From NCBI RefSeq assembly GCF_023715325.1, contig NZ_JAMBNX010000003.1, positions 350,992 to 414,991 on the forward strand: a stretch of DNA of 64,000 nt, read 5' to 3'. This document shows, piece after piece, positions 53,079 through 60,608 of the stretch. Position 1 is the first letter of the stretch, and every line of letters begins with the position of its first letter. The notes under the pieces were generated by a model that worked only from the letters and a program-made list of their open reading frames with translations, was not told the DNA's origin and made no database searches. The stretch is from Agromyces mediolanus. GTDB lineage: Bacteria > Actinomycetota > Actinomycetes > Actinomycetales > Microbacteriaceae. Made by a program: the position numbers and the translations under genes.

Positions 53079-54173
53079 TCAGCGCCCGGGGACGGGGCGA
53101 CCGTCGCGGAGCACCGCGGTCGGCGCGGGGCGATCGACGACCACCTGGGCGAGCGACTCGCCGGCGAACTCGAGATGGGTGGGCGAGTCGTGGTCGACGG
53201 GGCGCGCGAGCTCGGGGATGCCGAGGAGGCGGCCGCCGTCGGTCGAAGCCGCGCGGTAGCAGCGTTCGAGCTGGGCGTCGGTCATGGCGCCCGTGCGGTA
53301 GGCGAACAGGTGGGACCGGTCGACCATGCTGCCGGTGCCGAACGGGGTCCAGGAGTCGCGGACGCCGTCGGAGCCGAGGGCGAGGTCGACGCCGTGCCGG
53401 TCGAGGAGCGCCGGGTCGAGCACGGGGTCGTCGCCGAGCGCGCACGTGGTGACCCAGAGCCCGGCGGCCGCGACGCGGTCGAGCGTCTCGCCGAGCCGGG
53501 GCGCGGAGGCGTCGGCGAGCGCGAACGCGTGGCTCACCGTGACCCGCCCCTGCATCCCGGCGGCGATCGTGCGCTCCGCGATCTGGCGGATCTGAGCCAG
53601 GCCCGGCTCCCCGCCGTCGTGGAGGTGCAGGTCGAGGTCTCGGCCGCTGCGCTCGGCGAGGCCGAAGACCGCGTCGAGGTGGCCGGCGACATCTCCCTCC
53701 AGGCCGAGCGGGTCGATGCCGCCCACGAGGTCGGCGCCGGCGTGGAGGGCGGCGGCCATGACCGCTTCGGTGCCCGGGTTCGTCAGCAGCCCGAACTGCG
53801 GGAACGCGACGATCTGCACGGTGAGCCAGGGCGCCAGCCGCTCGGCGGCGGCACGGACGCCCTCGACGTTGCGCAAGCCGAGCTCGCTCGACACGTCGAC
53901 GTGGGCACGCATCGCGAGCGTGCCGTTCGCGAGCGCGTTCTGCAGCAGCGCGTGCGCGCGTTCCTCGACACTGCGGGTGTAGCCCCGCTGCGTCGCCAGG
54001 TCGTTCGCGATGAACTCCGGCAGTCGGGTCGCGTTCGCCCGCGACATCCAGGGGCCGCCCCAGCTCGACTTGTCCGGGTGGATGTGGGCGTCGACGAGGC
54101 CCGCGGCGACGACGCGGCCGTCGAGGCGCTGCGGATCGGGGGAAGACTCGTGCGTCGTGACCAGTGCGGACAT
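53079..54173 (-). CDS. Amidohydrolase, cytosine-deaminase-like (CodA family)
   Basis: 364 residues from ATG 54173. The metal HxH in GLVDAHIHPDKS near 32, DLHLHDGG near 180, VSHAFAL near 213 and the SDGVRDSW motif near 270 match cytosine-deaminase-type enzymes (SDN[IV]RDxW). It lacks most of the N-terminal beta-domain usually present in the family. It leads the operon with the ABC importer and diverges from the GntR regulator. Confidence 0.88.
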   Translation of the reverse strand: MSALVTTHESSPDPQRLDGRVVAAGLVDAHIHPDKSSWGGPWMSRANATRLPEFIANDLATQRGYTRSVEERAHALLQNALANGTLAMRAHVDVSSELGLRNVEGVRAAAERLAPWLTVQIVAFPQFGLLTNPGTEAVMAAALHAGADLVGGIDPLGLEGDVAGHLDAVFGLAERSGRDLDLHLHDGGEPGLAQIRQIAERTIAAGMQGRVTVSHAFALADASAPRLGETLDRVAAAGLWVTTCALGDDPVLDPALLDRHGVDLALGSDGVRDSWTPFGTGSMVDRSHLFAYRTGAMTDAQLERCYRAASTDGGRLLGIPELARPVDHDSPTHLEFAGESLAQVVVDRPAPTAVLRDGRPVPGR

Positions 54174-54237
54174 CCGTGCTGAACTCCTTCGTTCGCCGCG
54201 GCTCGACGCGTGGCGGTCGCTCCGGGCGATTTGTCAG

Positions 54238-54256
54238 ATGTATGATAACCATACAT
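54238..54256. promoter_or_regulatory. Palindromic operator between deaminase and GntR genes
   Basis: ATGTATG (54238-54244), 5 bases ATAAC, CATACAT (54250-54256): a perfect 7+7 inverted repeat in an otherwise GC-rich region. It overlaps TATGAT on plus (54241-54246) and TATCAT on minus (54247-54242), both -10-like. It is the probable binding site of the FadR/GntR regulator beside it. Confidence 0.7.
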
Positions 54257-54271
54257 TCGCGAAGAAAGAGA

Positions 54272-54958
54272 ATGGAAATCGTGGAACCCATCCAGCGCCG
54301 CTCGCTCGTCGACACGGTCGTCGACCGCCTGCACACCGAGATCACCTCCGGCTCCTGGCCCGTCGGCTCGCGCATCCCGACCGAGGCCGAACTCACCGAG
54401 CAACTCGGGGTCAGTCGCCCCTCGGTCCGCGAGGCCGTGCGTTCGATCGTGCAGCTCGGCCTGCTCGAGACCCGTCAGGGCGACGGCACCTACGTCGTCG
54501 CCGACGACCCCACCGAGGTCGCGCTCAGGCGCACGATCGACGTCGCGGACGCCCGGGAGGTGCTCTCCGTGCGGCGGGCGCTCGACGTGCTCGCGGCCCG
54601 AGAGGCCGCGACCCACCACGACGCGGCCGATCTCGCCACGCTCCGCGATGCGCTCGCGGGCCGACGGGCGGCGATCCGCGATCACGACGTCGAAGCGTTC
54701 GCCGACCACGACGTCGCGTTCCACCTCGGGGTCGCCGCGGCCTCCCACAATCGCCTGCTCGTCGGGCTCTATGCGAGCTTCGACGCCTCGCTCCGGCACT
54801 CCGTCGCCCAGAACTCGTGTCTCTCGAACAACGCCGACCCGAACACCGCCGACCTGCACGAGGCGCTCTTCCGCGCGATCGAACGGGCCGACGTCGACGC
54901 GGCCTCCGCCGCCGCGGTCGGCGTGCTCGACCAGAGCGAGCAGTCACTCGATGGCTGA
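54272..54958 (+). CDS. GntR family transcriptional regulator, FadR subfamily
   Basis: 228 residues from ATG 54272, chosen because GAAAGAG lies upstream and the conserved domain begins soon after. Winged HTH at about 8-75 (GSRIPTEAELTEQLGVSRPSVREAVR), then a helical FCD effector domain with metal-ligand-like residues DHDVAFH near 150 and DLHEALFRAI near 195. It likely represses both arms through the palindrome just upstream and responds to the imported compound. The MFS gene starts 8 bases before its stop. Confidence 0.93.
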   Translation: MEIVEPIQRRSLVDTVVDRLHTEITSGSWPVGSRIPTEAELTEQLGVSRPSVREAVRSIVQLGLLETRQGDGTYVVADDPTEVALRRTIDVADAREVLSVRRALDVLAAREAATHHDAADLATLRDALAGRRAAIRDHDVEAFADHDVAFHLGVAAASHNRLLVGLYASFDASLRHSVAQNSCLSNNADPNTADLHEALFRAIERADVDAASAAAVGVLDQSEQSLDG

Positions 54959-56207
54959 GCGGCGCGCCGGAGTCGGCGCGCCGCTCGCAGCCGGCGCCCT
55001 CGTCGTCGGCATCGGCCTCTCGGTGCGCTCGCCCATCACGAGCGTCTCCGCCCTCCTGCCGGAGCTCGAGCGCGACTTCGGGCTCGGCGCGATCGGCACC
55101 GCCTGGCTGAGCACCATCCCGGTGCTGCTGTTCGGCCTCGCCGCGCCGTTGGCTCCCCCGCTCGCCCGGCGCCTGGGCGCCGACCGAGCCGCCGCCCTCC
55201 TCCTCACCGCCCTCGCCGCGGCGATGCTGCTGCGCCCGTTCGGAGCCGCGCCGCTGCTCGCCGGCACCGTCGTGGTCGGGGCATCGATCTCCCTGCTCGG
55301 CATCCTCACTCCTCAGCTCGTCCGCACCCACCTGGGTCGCCGCCACGGGCTCTGGTCGGGGGTGTACACGGCGGCCTTCGGCGCCAGCGCCGCCCTCGGG
55401 GCCTCACTCGCCGTCCCGATCCTCGGTGCGGTCGGCGACGACGCCGGCATCGCCGTCGGGCTCTGGGGACTTCCGGTGGCTGCAGCGGCGGTGCTCGCGT
55501 GCACGGTGGCCCCGCGTCTGACGCGGGCGGCATCGACGGCCCCCGAGACGGGCACCGCCGGCCGCACCGGTTCGATCCTGCGGGCCCCTCGGATGTGGTC
55601 GGTCACCGGCTTCTTCGCCAGTCAGGCGCTCATCTACTTCGCGTTCACCGCCTGGCTGCCCACGATCGCGATCGACCGCGGCCTCGCTCCCTCGCAGGCG
55701 GGACTGCTGCTCGCCTGGATGAGTATCGCCGGCATCCCCGCCGCCCTGCTCGCCCCGACCATCGCGGCCGGGTTCCGCACCCAGTCGGGCGTGATCGCGG
55801 TCGTCTCCTGCGGATCCGTGCTCGCCATCCTCGGGCTCGCCCTCGCCCCGATCACCCTCGCCCCCGTCTTCGTCGGAGTGCTCGGCGTCGCGCAGAGCGC
55901 TGCCTTCGGCCTCGCCGTGGGGCTCATCGTCGCCCGCGCTCCCGACATCGCCCGCACCAGCGCGTTCTCCGCCGTCGCCCAGGGCGTCGGCTACGCCGTC
56001 GCGGCGCTCGGCCCCCTACTGCTCGGCACCCTGACGTCGGCCGGCGTGCCGTGGACCCCCGTCATCGCCGGACTCGTGCTCGTCGCCGTCGCCCAGCTCG
56101 CCTTCGGGATCGTCGCGGGCCGCCCCGCCCCCCGCGTGCCGGCCGGGCCGGCTCCGGCCACCACACCCACCACCGATTCCGCGACCACGAGGAGGTCCAC
56201 CACATGA
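54951..56207 (+). CDS. MFS transporter, CynX/NimT-like
   Basis: 418 residues, about twelve membrane helices, from ATG 54951 overlapping the regulator. LSVRSPITSVSALLPELERDFGLG near 20 and GLWSGVYTAAFGASAALGASLAVP near 125 resemble the cyanate/2-nitroimidazole branch of the major facilitator superfamily. Together with the ABC importer this gives the locus two transporters, perhaps one for uptake and one for product efflux. Confidence 0.9.
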   Translation: MAERRAGVGAPLAAGALVVGIGLSVRSPITSVSALLPELERDFGLGAIGTAWLSTIPVLLFGLAAPLAPPLARRLGADRAAALLLTALAAAMLLRPFGAAPLLAGTVVVGASISLLGILTPQLVRTHLGRRHGLWSGVYTAAFGASAALGASLAVPILGAVGDDAGIAVGLWGLPVAAAAVLACTVAPRLTRAASTAPETGTAGRTGSILRAPRMWSVTGFFASQALIYFAFTAWLPTIAIDRGLAPSQAGLLLAWMSIAGIPAALLAPTIAAGFRTQSGVIAVVSCGSVLAILGLALAPITLAPVFVGVLGVAQSAAFGLAVGLIVARAPDIARTSAFSAVAQGVGYAVAALGPLLLGTLTSAGVPWTPVIAGLVLVAVAQLAFGIVAGRPAPRVPAGPAPATTPTTDSATTRRSTT

Positions 56208-56308
56208 TGCTCACCGAGATCCGCCCCTGGGGCGGCCAGACCGCCGTCGCCCGTCGTGATCGAGCCGTCGCCGACGGCCGCCGACTGGTCGAGGGGGTCC
56301 TGGGATGA
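56204..56308 (+). CDS. 34-residue ORF, possible remnant of an amidohydrolase N-terminus
   Basis: ATG 56204 overlaps the MFS stop (ATGA), follows a strong GAGGAGG 8 bases upstream, and its own stop overlaps the next ATG. The start MMLTEIRPWGGQ looks like the first strand of amidohydrolases (LTDIRPWGG type), but the ORF ends after 34 codons. It is either a decayed gene stub or a small coupling ORF for the ankyrin gene. Confidence 0.5.
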   Translation: MMLTEIRPWGGQTAVARRDRAVADGRRLVEGVLG

Positions 56309-57102
56309 CCCGGAGCGCCTCGTCCCCGTCTCGCCGCGCCGGGCGGCCGCGCGCCCCGATGCTGGCCGCGGCTGCACTGGCGGCGGCCGGGGCGCTCGCC
56401 CTCGCCGGGTGCGCCGCCCCCGCTCCGGAACCGACCCGTACCCCACCGCCCGCGACCGCGACCCCCACCGAGGAGGCCACTCCCATGCCCGTCCCGCCCA
56501 CCATGCCGCCCGCCGAAGCGACCGCCCTCCTCGTCACCGCCACCGCCGCCGGCGATCTCGCCGAGGTGCAGCGCGCCCTGGAGCAGGGCGCCGACCCCGA
56601 CGCCCGGGACGCCGAGGCCCGGCCCGTCGTCGTCACCGCCACCCGTGCCGAGCGCGCCGACCTCGTGCGGGCGCTGCTCGAGGGGGGTGCCGACCCGAAC
56701 GCGAAGGACGGCATCGAGGACTCGGCCTTCCTGTACGCGGGCGCAGAGGGGCTCGACGACATCCTCCTGCTCACGCTCGAGCACGGCGCCGACGTCGCGA
56801 GCACGAACCGCTACGGCGGCACCGCCCTCATCCCGGCGAGCGAGCACGCCTACGTCTCGACGGTCCGCATCCTGCTCGACGCCGGGGTGCCCGTGAACCA
56901 CGTCAACCGGCTCGGCTGGACCGCCCTGCACGAGGCCATCGTCCTCGGCTCCGGCGGCGACGCCCACGTCGAGACCGTGCGGCTGCTGCTCGCCGCCGGG
57001 GCCGACCCGTCCATCCCCGACGGCGACGGCGTGCTGCCCCGGCGGCTCGCCGAACGGCTCGGATTCACGGCGATCGTCGCGGAGCTCGACGCGGCTGGCT
57101 GA
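56305..57102 (+). CDS. Ankyrin-repeat lipoprotein
   Basis: 265 residues. Signal peptide with lipobox LALAGC (Cys near 36), a Pro/Thr-rich spacer to about 70, then five ankyrin-like units (for example DLAEVQRALEQGADPDARD near 88, LVRALLEGGADPNAKD near 121, TVRILLDAGVPVNHVNRLGWTALHEAI near 190). It is a membrane-anchored, outward-facing protein-interaction module; its partner is not evident. Confidence 0.9.
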   Translation: MTRSASSPSRRAGRPRAPMLAAAALAAAGALALAGCAAPAPEPTRTPPPATATPTEEATPMPVPPTMPPAEATALLVTATAAGDLAEVQRALEQGADPDARDAEARPVVVTATRAERADLVRALLEGGADPNAKDGIEDSAFLYAGAEGLDDILLLTLEHGADVASTNRYGGTALIPASEHAYVSTVRILLDAGVPVNHVNRLGWTALHEAIVLGSGGDAHVETVRLLLAAGADPSIPDGDGVLPRRLAERLGFTAIVAELDAAG

Positions 57103-57127
57103 TCCCGCGAGGTTGAGCCGGCGGGCG

Positions 57128-57143
57128 GCGCGGTCAGCCGCGC
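57128..57143. terminator. Possible hairpin terminator between convergent genes
   Basis: GCGCGG-TCAG-CCGCGC overlaps the stop of the minus-strand cytochrome-like gene, 26 bases after the ankyrin gene. No T-run. Confidence 0.3.
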
Positions 57144-58102
57144 GTCGGCCCGGGCTTCGCGGCCGGAGGCGGCGGCATCCGCCGCACCTGCCCGAAGCGG
57201 CCCGCGACGCCGGCGAGCAGCAGCGGGCGGGCGAGCACCCATCCCCCGACGAGCGCGAGCACTGAGACCGCGAAGATCGCGAAACCGACCCAGTCGGCGG
57301 CATCGCGCGACGCGTACATGTGGTTCAGGTTCCGCAGCGCGCCGGTGGCGAGCACGAGCACCACGTGCACGAAGGTGAAGAGCAGGAAGAAGAGCATCAC
57401 CGGGAAGTGCAGCGCCCGCGCGAGCCGCTCGGGGAGCACGCGGGCCAGTCGGCCCTGCATGGGCCAGACCGGCGAGAGACGCAGTCCGGTGAGGACGGCG
57501 AGCGGCGCCGCCACGAAGACGATCGCGAAGTACGAGAGCACCTGCGCGTCGTTGTACGACACCCAGGAGTTCTCGACCGGCCAGTCGAGCGAGAGGTACT
57601 GGAGCACGACCGAGATCGTGTTCGGCACGACCGACCAGCTCGTCGGGACGATGCGCAGCCACTGGCCCGTCGCGAAGAGCAGCACGACGTAGACGAGGCC
57701 GTTCACCACCCAGAGCGCGTCCACCACGAGGTGCAGCCAGACGGAGATACCCAGGCGGCGGGGCGTGCCCTTCGTCCGGGGCCAGCGGGTGTTGTCGCGG
57801 GTCCAGAACGCCGGCGGGCGCGCCTTCGAGCGGATGATCAGGCCCGTGCGCACCAGCAGCACGAGGAAGAAGGCGTTGAAGAAGTGCTGCCAGCCGAGCC
57901 AGGCGGGGATGCCGATCGGCGTGCCGTCGGGGAGCGCGCTATGACCCGGGTAGGTCTCGACGAACCCCTGGACCTCGGGCAGCGTCCGCAGCCAACGGGC
58001 GAGCAGCACGGCGGCGCCGAGGAGCACGACCGTCGCGACCGCCACGATCGCCAAGCGCTTCGGCGAACGGAGGTCGAACACGGAGCGCGAGGATGACGGC
58101 AC
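57134..58102 (-). CDS. Cytochrome b/b6-like membrane protein
   Basis: 322 residues from GTG 58102 (the frame is open to 58222, but that would overlap the sortase gene). About five membrane helices. His residues lie in membrane-edge positions: WQHFFNAFFL near 72, WLHLVVDALWV near 121, LHFPVMLFFLLFTFVHVVLV near 245-263, as in di-haem cytochrome b subunits of the Ni/Fe-hydrogenase or thiosulfate-reductase type. No redox partner gene is adjacent, so its electron route is unknown. Confidence 0.75.
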   Translation of the reverse strand: MPSSSRSVFDLRSPKRLAIVAVATVVLLGAAVLLARWLRTLPEVQGFVETYPGHSALPDGTPIGIPAWLGWQHFFNAFFLVLLVRTGLIIRSKARPPAFWTRDNTRWPRTKGTPRRLGISVWLHLVVDALWVVNGLVYVVLLFATGQWLRIVPTSWSVVPNTISVVLQYLSLDWPVENSWVSYNDAQVLSYFAIVFVAAPLAVLTGLRLSPVWPMQGRLARVLPERLARALHFPVMLFFLLFTFVHVVLVLATGALRNLNHMYASRDAADWVGFAIFAVSVLALVGGWVLARPLLLAGVAGRFGQVRRMPPPPAAKPGPTRG

Positions 58103-58155
58103 GATACTCAGCGTGCCGAATCGCCCCCGGCTGCGCAACTCGATGCGTCGCCGTC

Positions 58156-59085
58156 TTACCGCGCGGGACGAGCGAGCCGGACCACCCCCGCCGCTCCCAG
58201 CAGGAAGGCCGGGATCCACCACGCGCCGAGGGCCGTCGGCAGCCAGTCGCCGGCGCCCGGATCGGCGGCGACGCCGGGCTCGTTCGACGACGCGGGTGCC
58301 TCGTCGGGCATCCGCTCGGCGTGCACCAGCAATCGGTGCGTGTTGACGCCGATCGGGGTGCAGGTGAGCAGGGTCAGCAGGTCCTCCCCCGGCCGGCGCG
58401 CCAGGCTCGCCGTCTCGTCGGGGCGCACCGTCTCGAGCGTGGTGACCCGGTAGCGGAGTCGACGGTCGAGCAGCTCGACCTCGATCACGTCGCCGGGTCG
58501 CGCCTCGTGCAACGGGGTGAACAGCGCGGCGTACGGTGCACCCGTGTGCGCCGTCAGCACCGAGTGGGTGCCCGCTCCCCCGACCGGCAGACTGCTGCCG
58601 GGCAGATGACCGGCCCCCCGGCGCAGCACCTGCTCGTCAGCCCCGAGTTCGACCGGCAGGTCGATGCCGAGCCGCGGGACGGTGACGCGCGCCACCACAC
58701 CGCCGGCTCCCACCTGGAGCTGATCGCGGTAGCGTTCCGGCCCGGCGTCGGTGTCGGCGACCGCGACGGAGTACGGGTCGAGCAGCGGACCGTCCGGAAG
58801 CGCCCGGTTGTAGGCCTCCGCGGCGGCCAGCAGCTCGTCGGCCCGGCCGCTCTCGCGGAGCTCGGCCCCGCGCTCGAGGTAGCCCGCGATGGCGCGATCG
58901 TGCCCGATGGTCGAGACCCAGTCGGCGGCGACGGGAAAGAGCAGCAGCGCGAGACCGACGAGTCCGCCCACGACGATCGCGACCGGCGCCGTGGTCCAGC
59001 GGCGACCACGGCGCGACGGCTGAGGCGGGAGCTCCGGGCGGCGGTGCGCGACGGGCGCCGCCGCCGCCACCCGGAGGCCGGTCAT
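58156..59085 (-). CDS. Class C (pilus-assembly) sortase
   Basis: 309 residues. N-terminal membrane helix at about 35-55, sortase core with His in LTAHTGAPYA near 180, the Cys block TLLTCTPIGVNTHR near 238-250 including the catalytic Arg, and a C-terminal membrane helix (AWWIPAFLLGAAGVV). It polymerises pilin subunits through LPXTG. ATGA overlap with the pilin gene. Confidence 0.94.
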   Translation of the reverse strand: MTGLRVAAAAPVAHRRPELPPQPSRRGRRWTTAPVAIVVGGLVGLALLLFPVAADWVSTIGHDRAIAGYLERGAELRESGRADELLAAAEAYNRALPDGPLLDPYSVAVADTDAGPERYRDQLQVGAGGVVARVTVPRLGIDLPVELGADEQVLRRGAGHLPGSSLPVGGAGTHSVLTAHTGAPYAALFTPLHEARPGDVIEVELLDRRLRYRVTTLETVRPDETASLARRPGEDLLTLLTCTPIGVNTHRLLVHAERMPDEAPASSNEPGVAADPGAGDWLPTALGAWWIPAFLLGAAGVVRLARPAR

Positions 59086-60539
59086 GCGTGCCGCCGGCGG
59101 CGCCTGGCGACGGCGAGCGCGAGCGCCCCGCCGAGCAGGAGCACGCCGCCGGCGACGATCGCGGCGGTGCCGGCGAGGCCGGTCGCCGGGAGTCGGAACC
59201 CGGCGTCGTGCGGGGCGTTCGCGACGGTGATGGTGACGACTGCCGGATCATGGCTCGTCACCTCGACCCGGACGGGCGCGGCGAGCAGTTCGTAGCCGGC
59301 CGGCGCGCGCGTCTCGACGAGCCAGTAGCTGCGCCAGCGCGGATCGCCCGGGTCGAGCTGCTCGCCGTCGGCGAAGTCGGAGTAGCGCAGGCCCTCGACG
59401 ACGATGCGTCCGTCGTCGCCCGTGGTGAACTCACTCACTCCGCGGACGACGAGGGGATCGCGCCCGGCCCGCGCGTCGTCCTCGCTGAGGTGCAGCCGGA
59501 AGACCGCGCCGGCGAGCGTTCGCGCCGGGTCGACGGCGTCGACCTTCTCGACGACGAGGGCGCCCCACTTGGTCGCCACGGGCGGGGTGACGATCGGCCC
59601 GCCCGGTTCGCCCGGGCGGACGTCGAAGCTCGGCCGGTTCGGATAGATCACGGCCTCGTTCTCGATGACGCCCGTCGCGGTCGCGCGAGCAGTGACCGTG
59701 ACGAGCACCCGCGCCTCGCCCGCTCGCCCGGCGAGAACGGCGCGGCCGGCCTCGGTGAACTCGACCGTGACGGCGTTGGCGGCCTCGTCGAAGACCACCG
59801 TGTAGTCGCCCGGCTGAGCGATGGCCGTGCCGTCGGTGAGCTCGACCGTCGTGCCGGCGTGGGCGAGGCGGTCGTCCAAGGTGTCGACGATCTTGTAGCC
59901 GTCGATGATCTCGACGCGCGGGATGTCGGCCTCGATCGTGTAGACGATGTCGTCGCCTTCGACCACGGCGGACCCGTCGGTCACCGACTTCTCTGCGCCG
60001 GTGACGGCGTTCTTCGGGTAGACGTGCACGTCGTAGCGCCAGGTGTCGCGGCGCTCGGCGTCGGTGAGCGGCAAGGTCACGAGGAACGGTGCCGCCCGGG
60101 TCACCCCTGCCGGCGCGCGGGTCTCGGTCACGAGGTACAGCCCGAGCGGGAGGACGTCGAACACCGCGTCGCCGGCGGCGTCCGTGACGGCGGTCCGGCC
60201 GGGCCGCTCGACTCGTGCCGCCGCGTCCTCCGCGCTCAGGCGCGTGGCCTCCTGCCAGCCTTCGTTCGTGCGCAGGTCGATGCCGGCGACCCGCTCGACG
60301 GTGAACTCCACGTCGGCGAGCGGGGTGAGGCCGCTCGTGTCCTCCGGTCGGCCGTCGCCGGGCGCCCCAGCACGATCGGGCTGCACGAACTTGTGCACGT
60401 TCAACGTCGCCGTGGCGTCCGGGTCGATGTCGACGACCGATGCCGCGTGCGCGGCGGTGCCGAACGAGAGGACCGCGGCGATCGCGCCGACGAGCGCGAG
60501 GGCGGCCACGGACCGTCGTCTGCGGGTGGGCTTGGGCAT
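59082..60539 (-). CDS. SpaH/EbpB-type LPXTG major pilin
   Basis: 485 residues. Signal peptide 1-33 (AHA/AS cleavage), the pilin motif WRYDVHVYPKN with its Lys near 175, E-box YWLVETRAPAGYELL near 410-425, and the C-terminal sorting signal LPATG near 450 followed by a hydrophobic stretch and RRRRRH. Intramolecular isopeptide bonds are likely. Backbone of the sortase C pilus. Confidence 0.95.
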   Translation of the reverse strand: MPKPTRRRRSVAALALVGAIAAVLSFGTAAHAASVVDIDPDATATLNVHKFVQPDRAGAPGDGRPEDTSGLTPLADVEFTVERVAGIDLRTNEGWQEATRLSAEDAAARVERPGRTAVTDAAGDAVFDVLPLGLYLVTETRAPAGVTRAAPFLVTLPLTDAERRDTWRYDVHVYPKNAVTGAEKSVTDGSAVVEGDDIVYTIEADIPRVEIIDGYKIVDTLDDRLAHAGTTVELTDGTAIAQPGDYTVVFDEAANAVTVEFTEAGRAVLAGRAGEARVLVTVTARATATGVIENEAVIYPNRPSFDVRPGEPGGPIVTPPVATKWGALVVEKVDAVDPARTLAGAVFRLHLSEDDARAGRDPLVVRGVSEFTTGDDGRIVVEGLRYSDFADGEQLDPGDPRWRSYWLVETRAPAGYELLAAPVRVEVTSHDPAVVTITVANAPHDAGFRLPATGLAGTAAIVAGGVLLLGGALALAVARRRRRHA

Positions 60540-60608
60540 GGAGTGCTCCTTCTGGGTCGGTCTCTGGCGGTCGCTCCGGGTGGGAGGCCGCCGGTCGGGG
60601 CGTACCGG

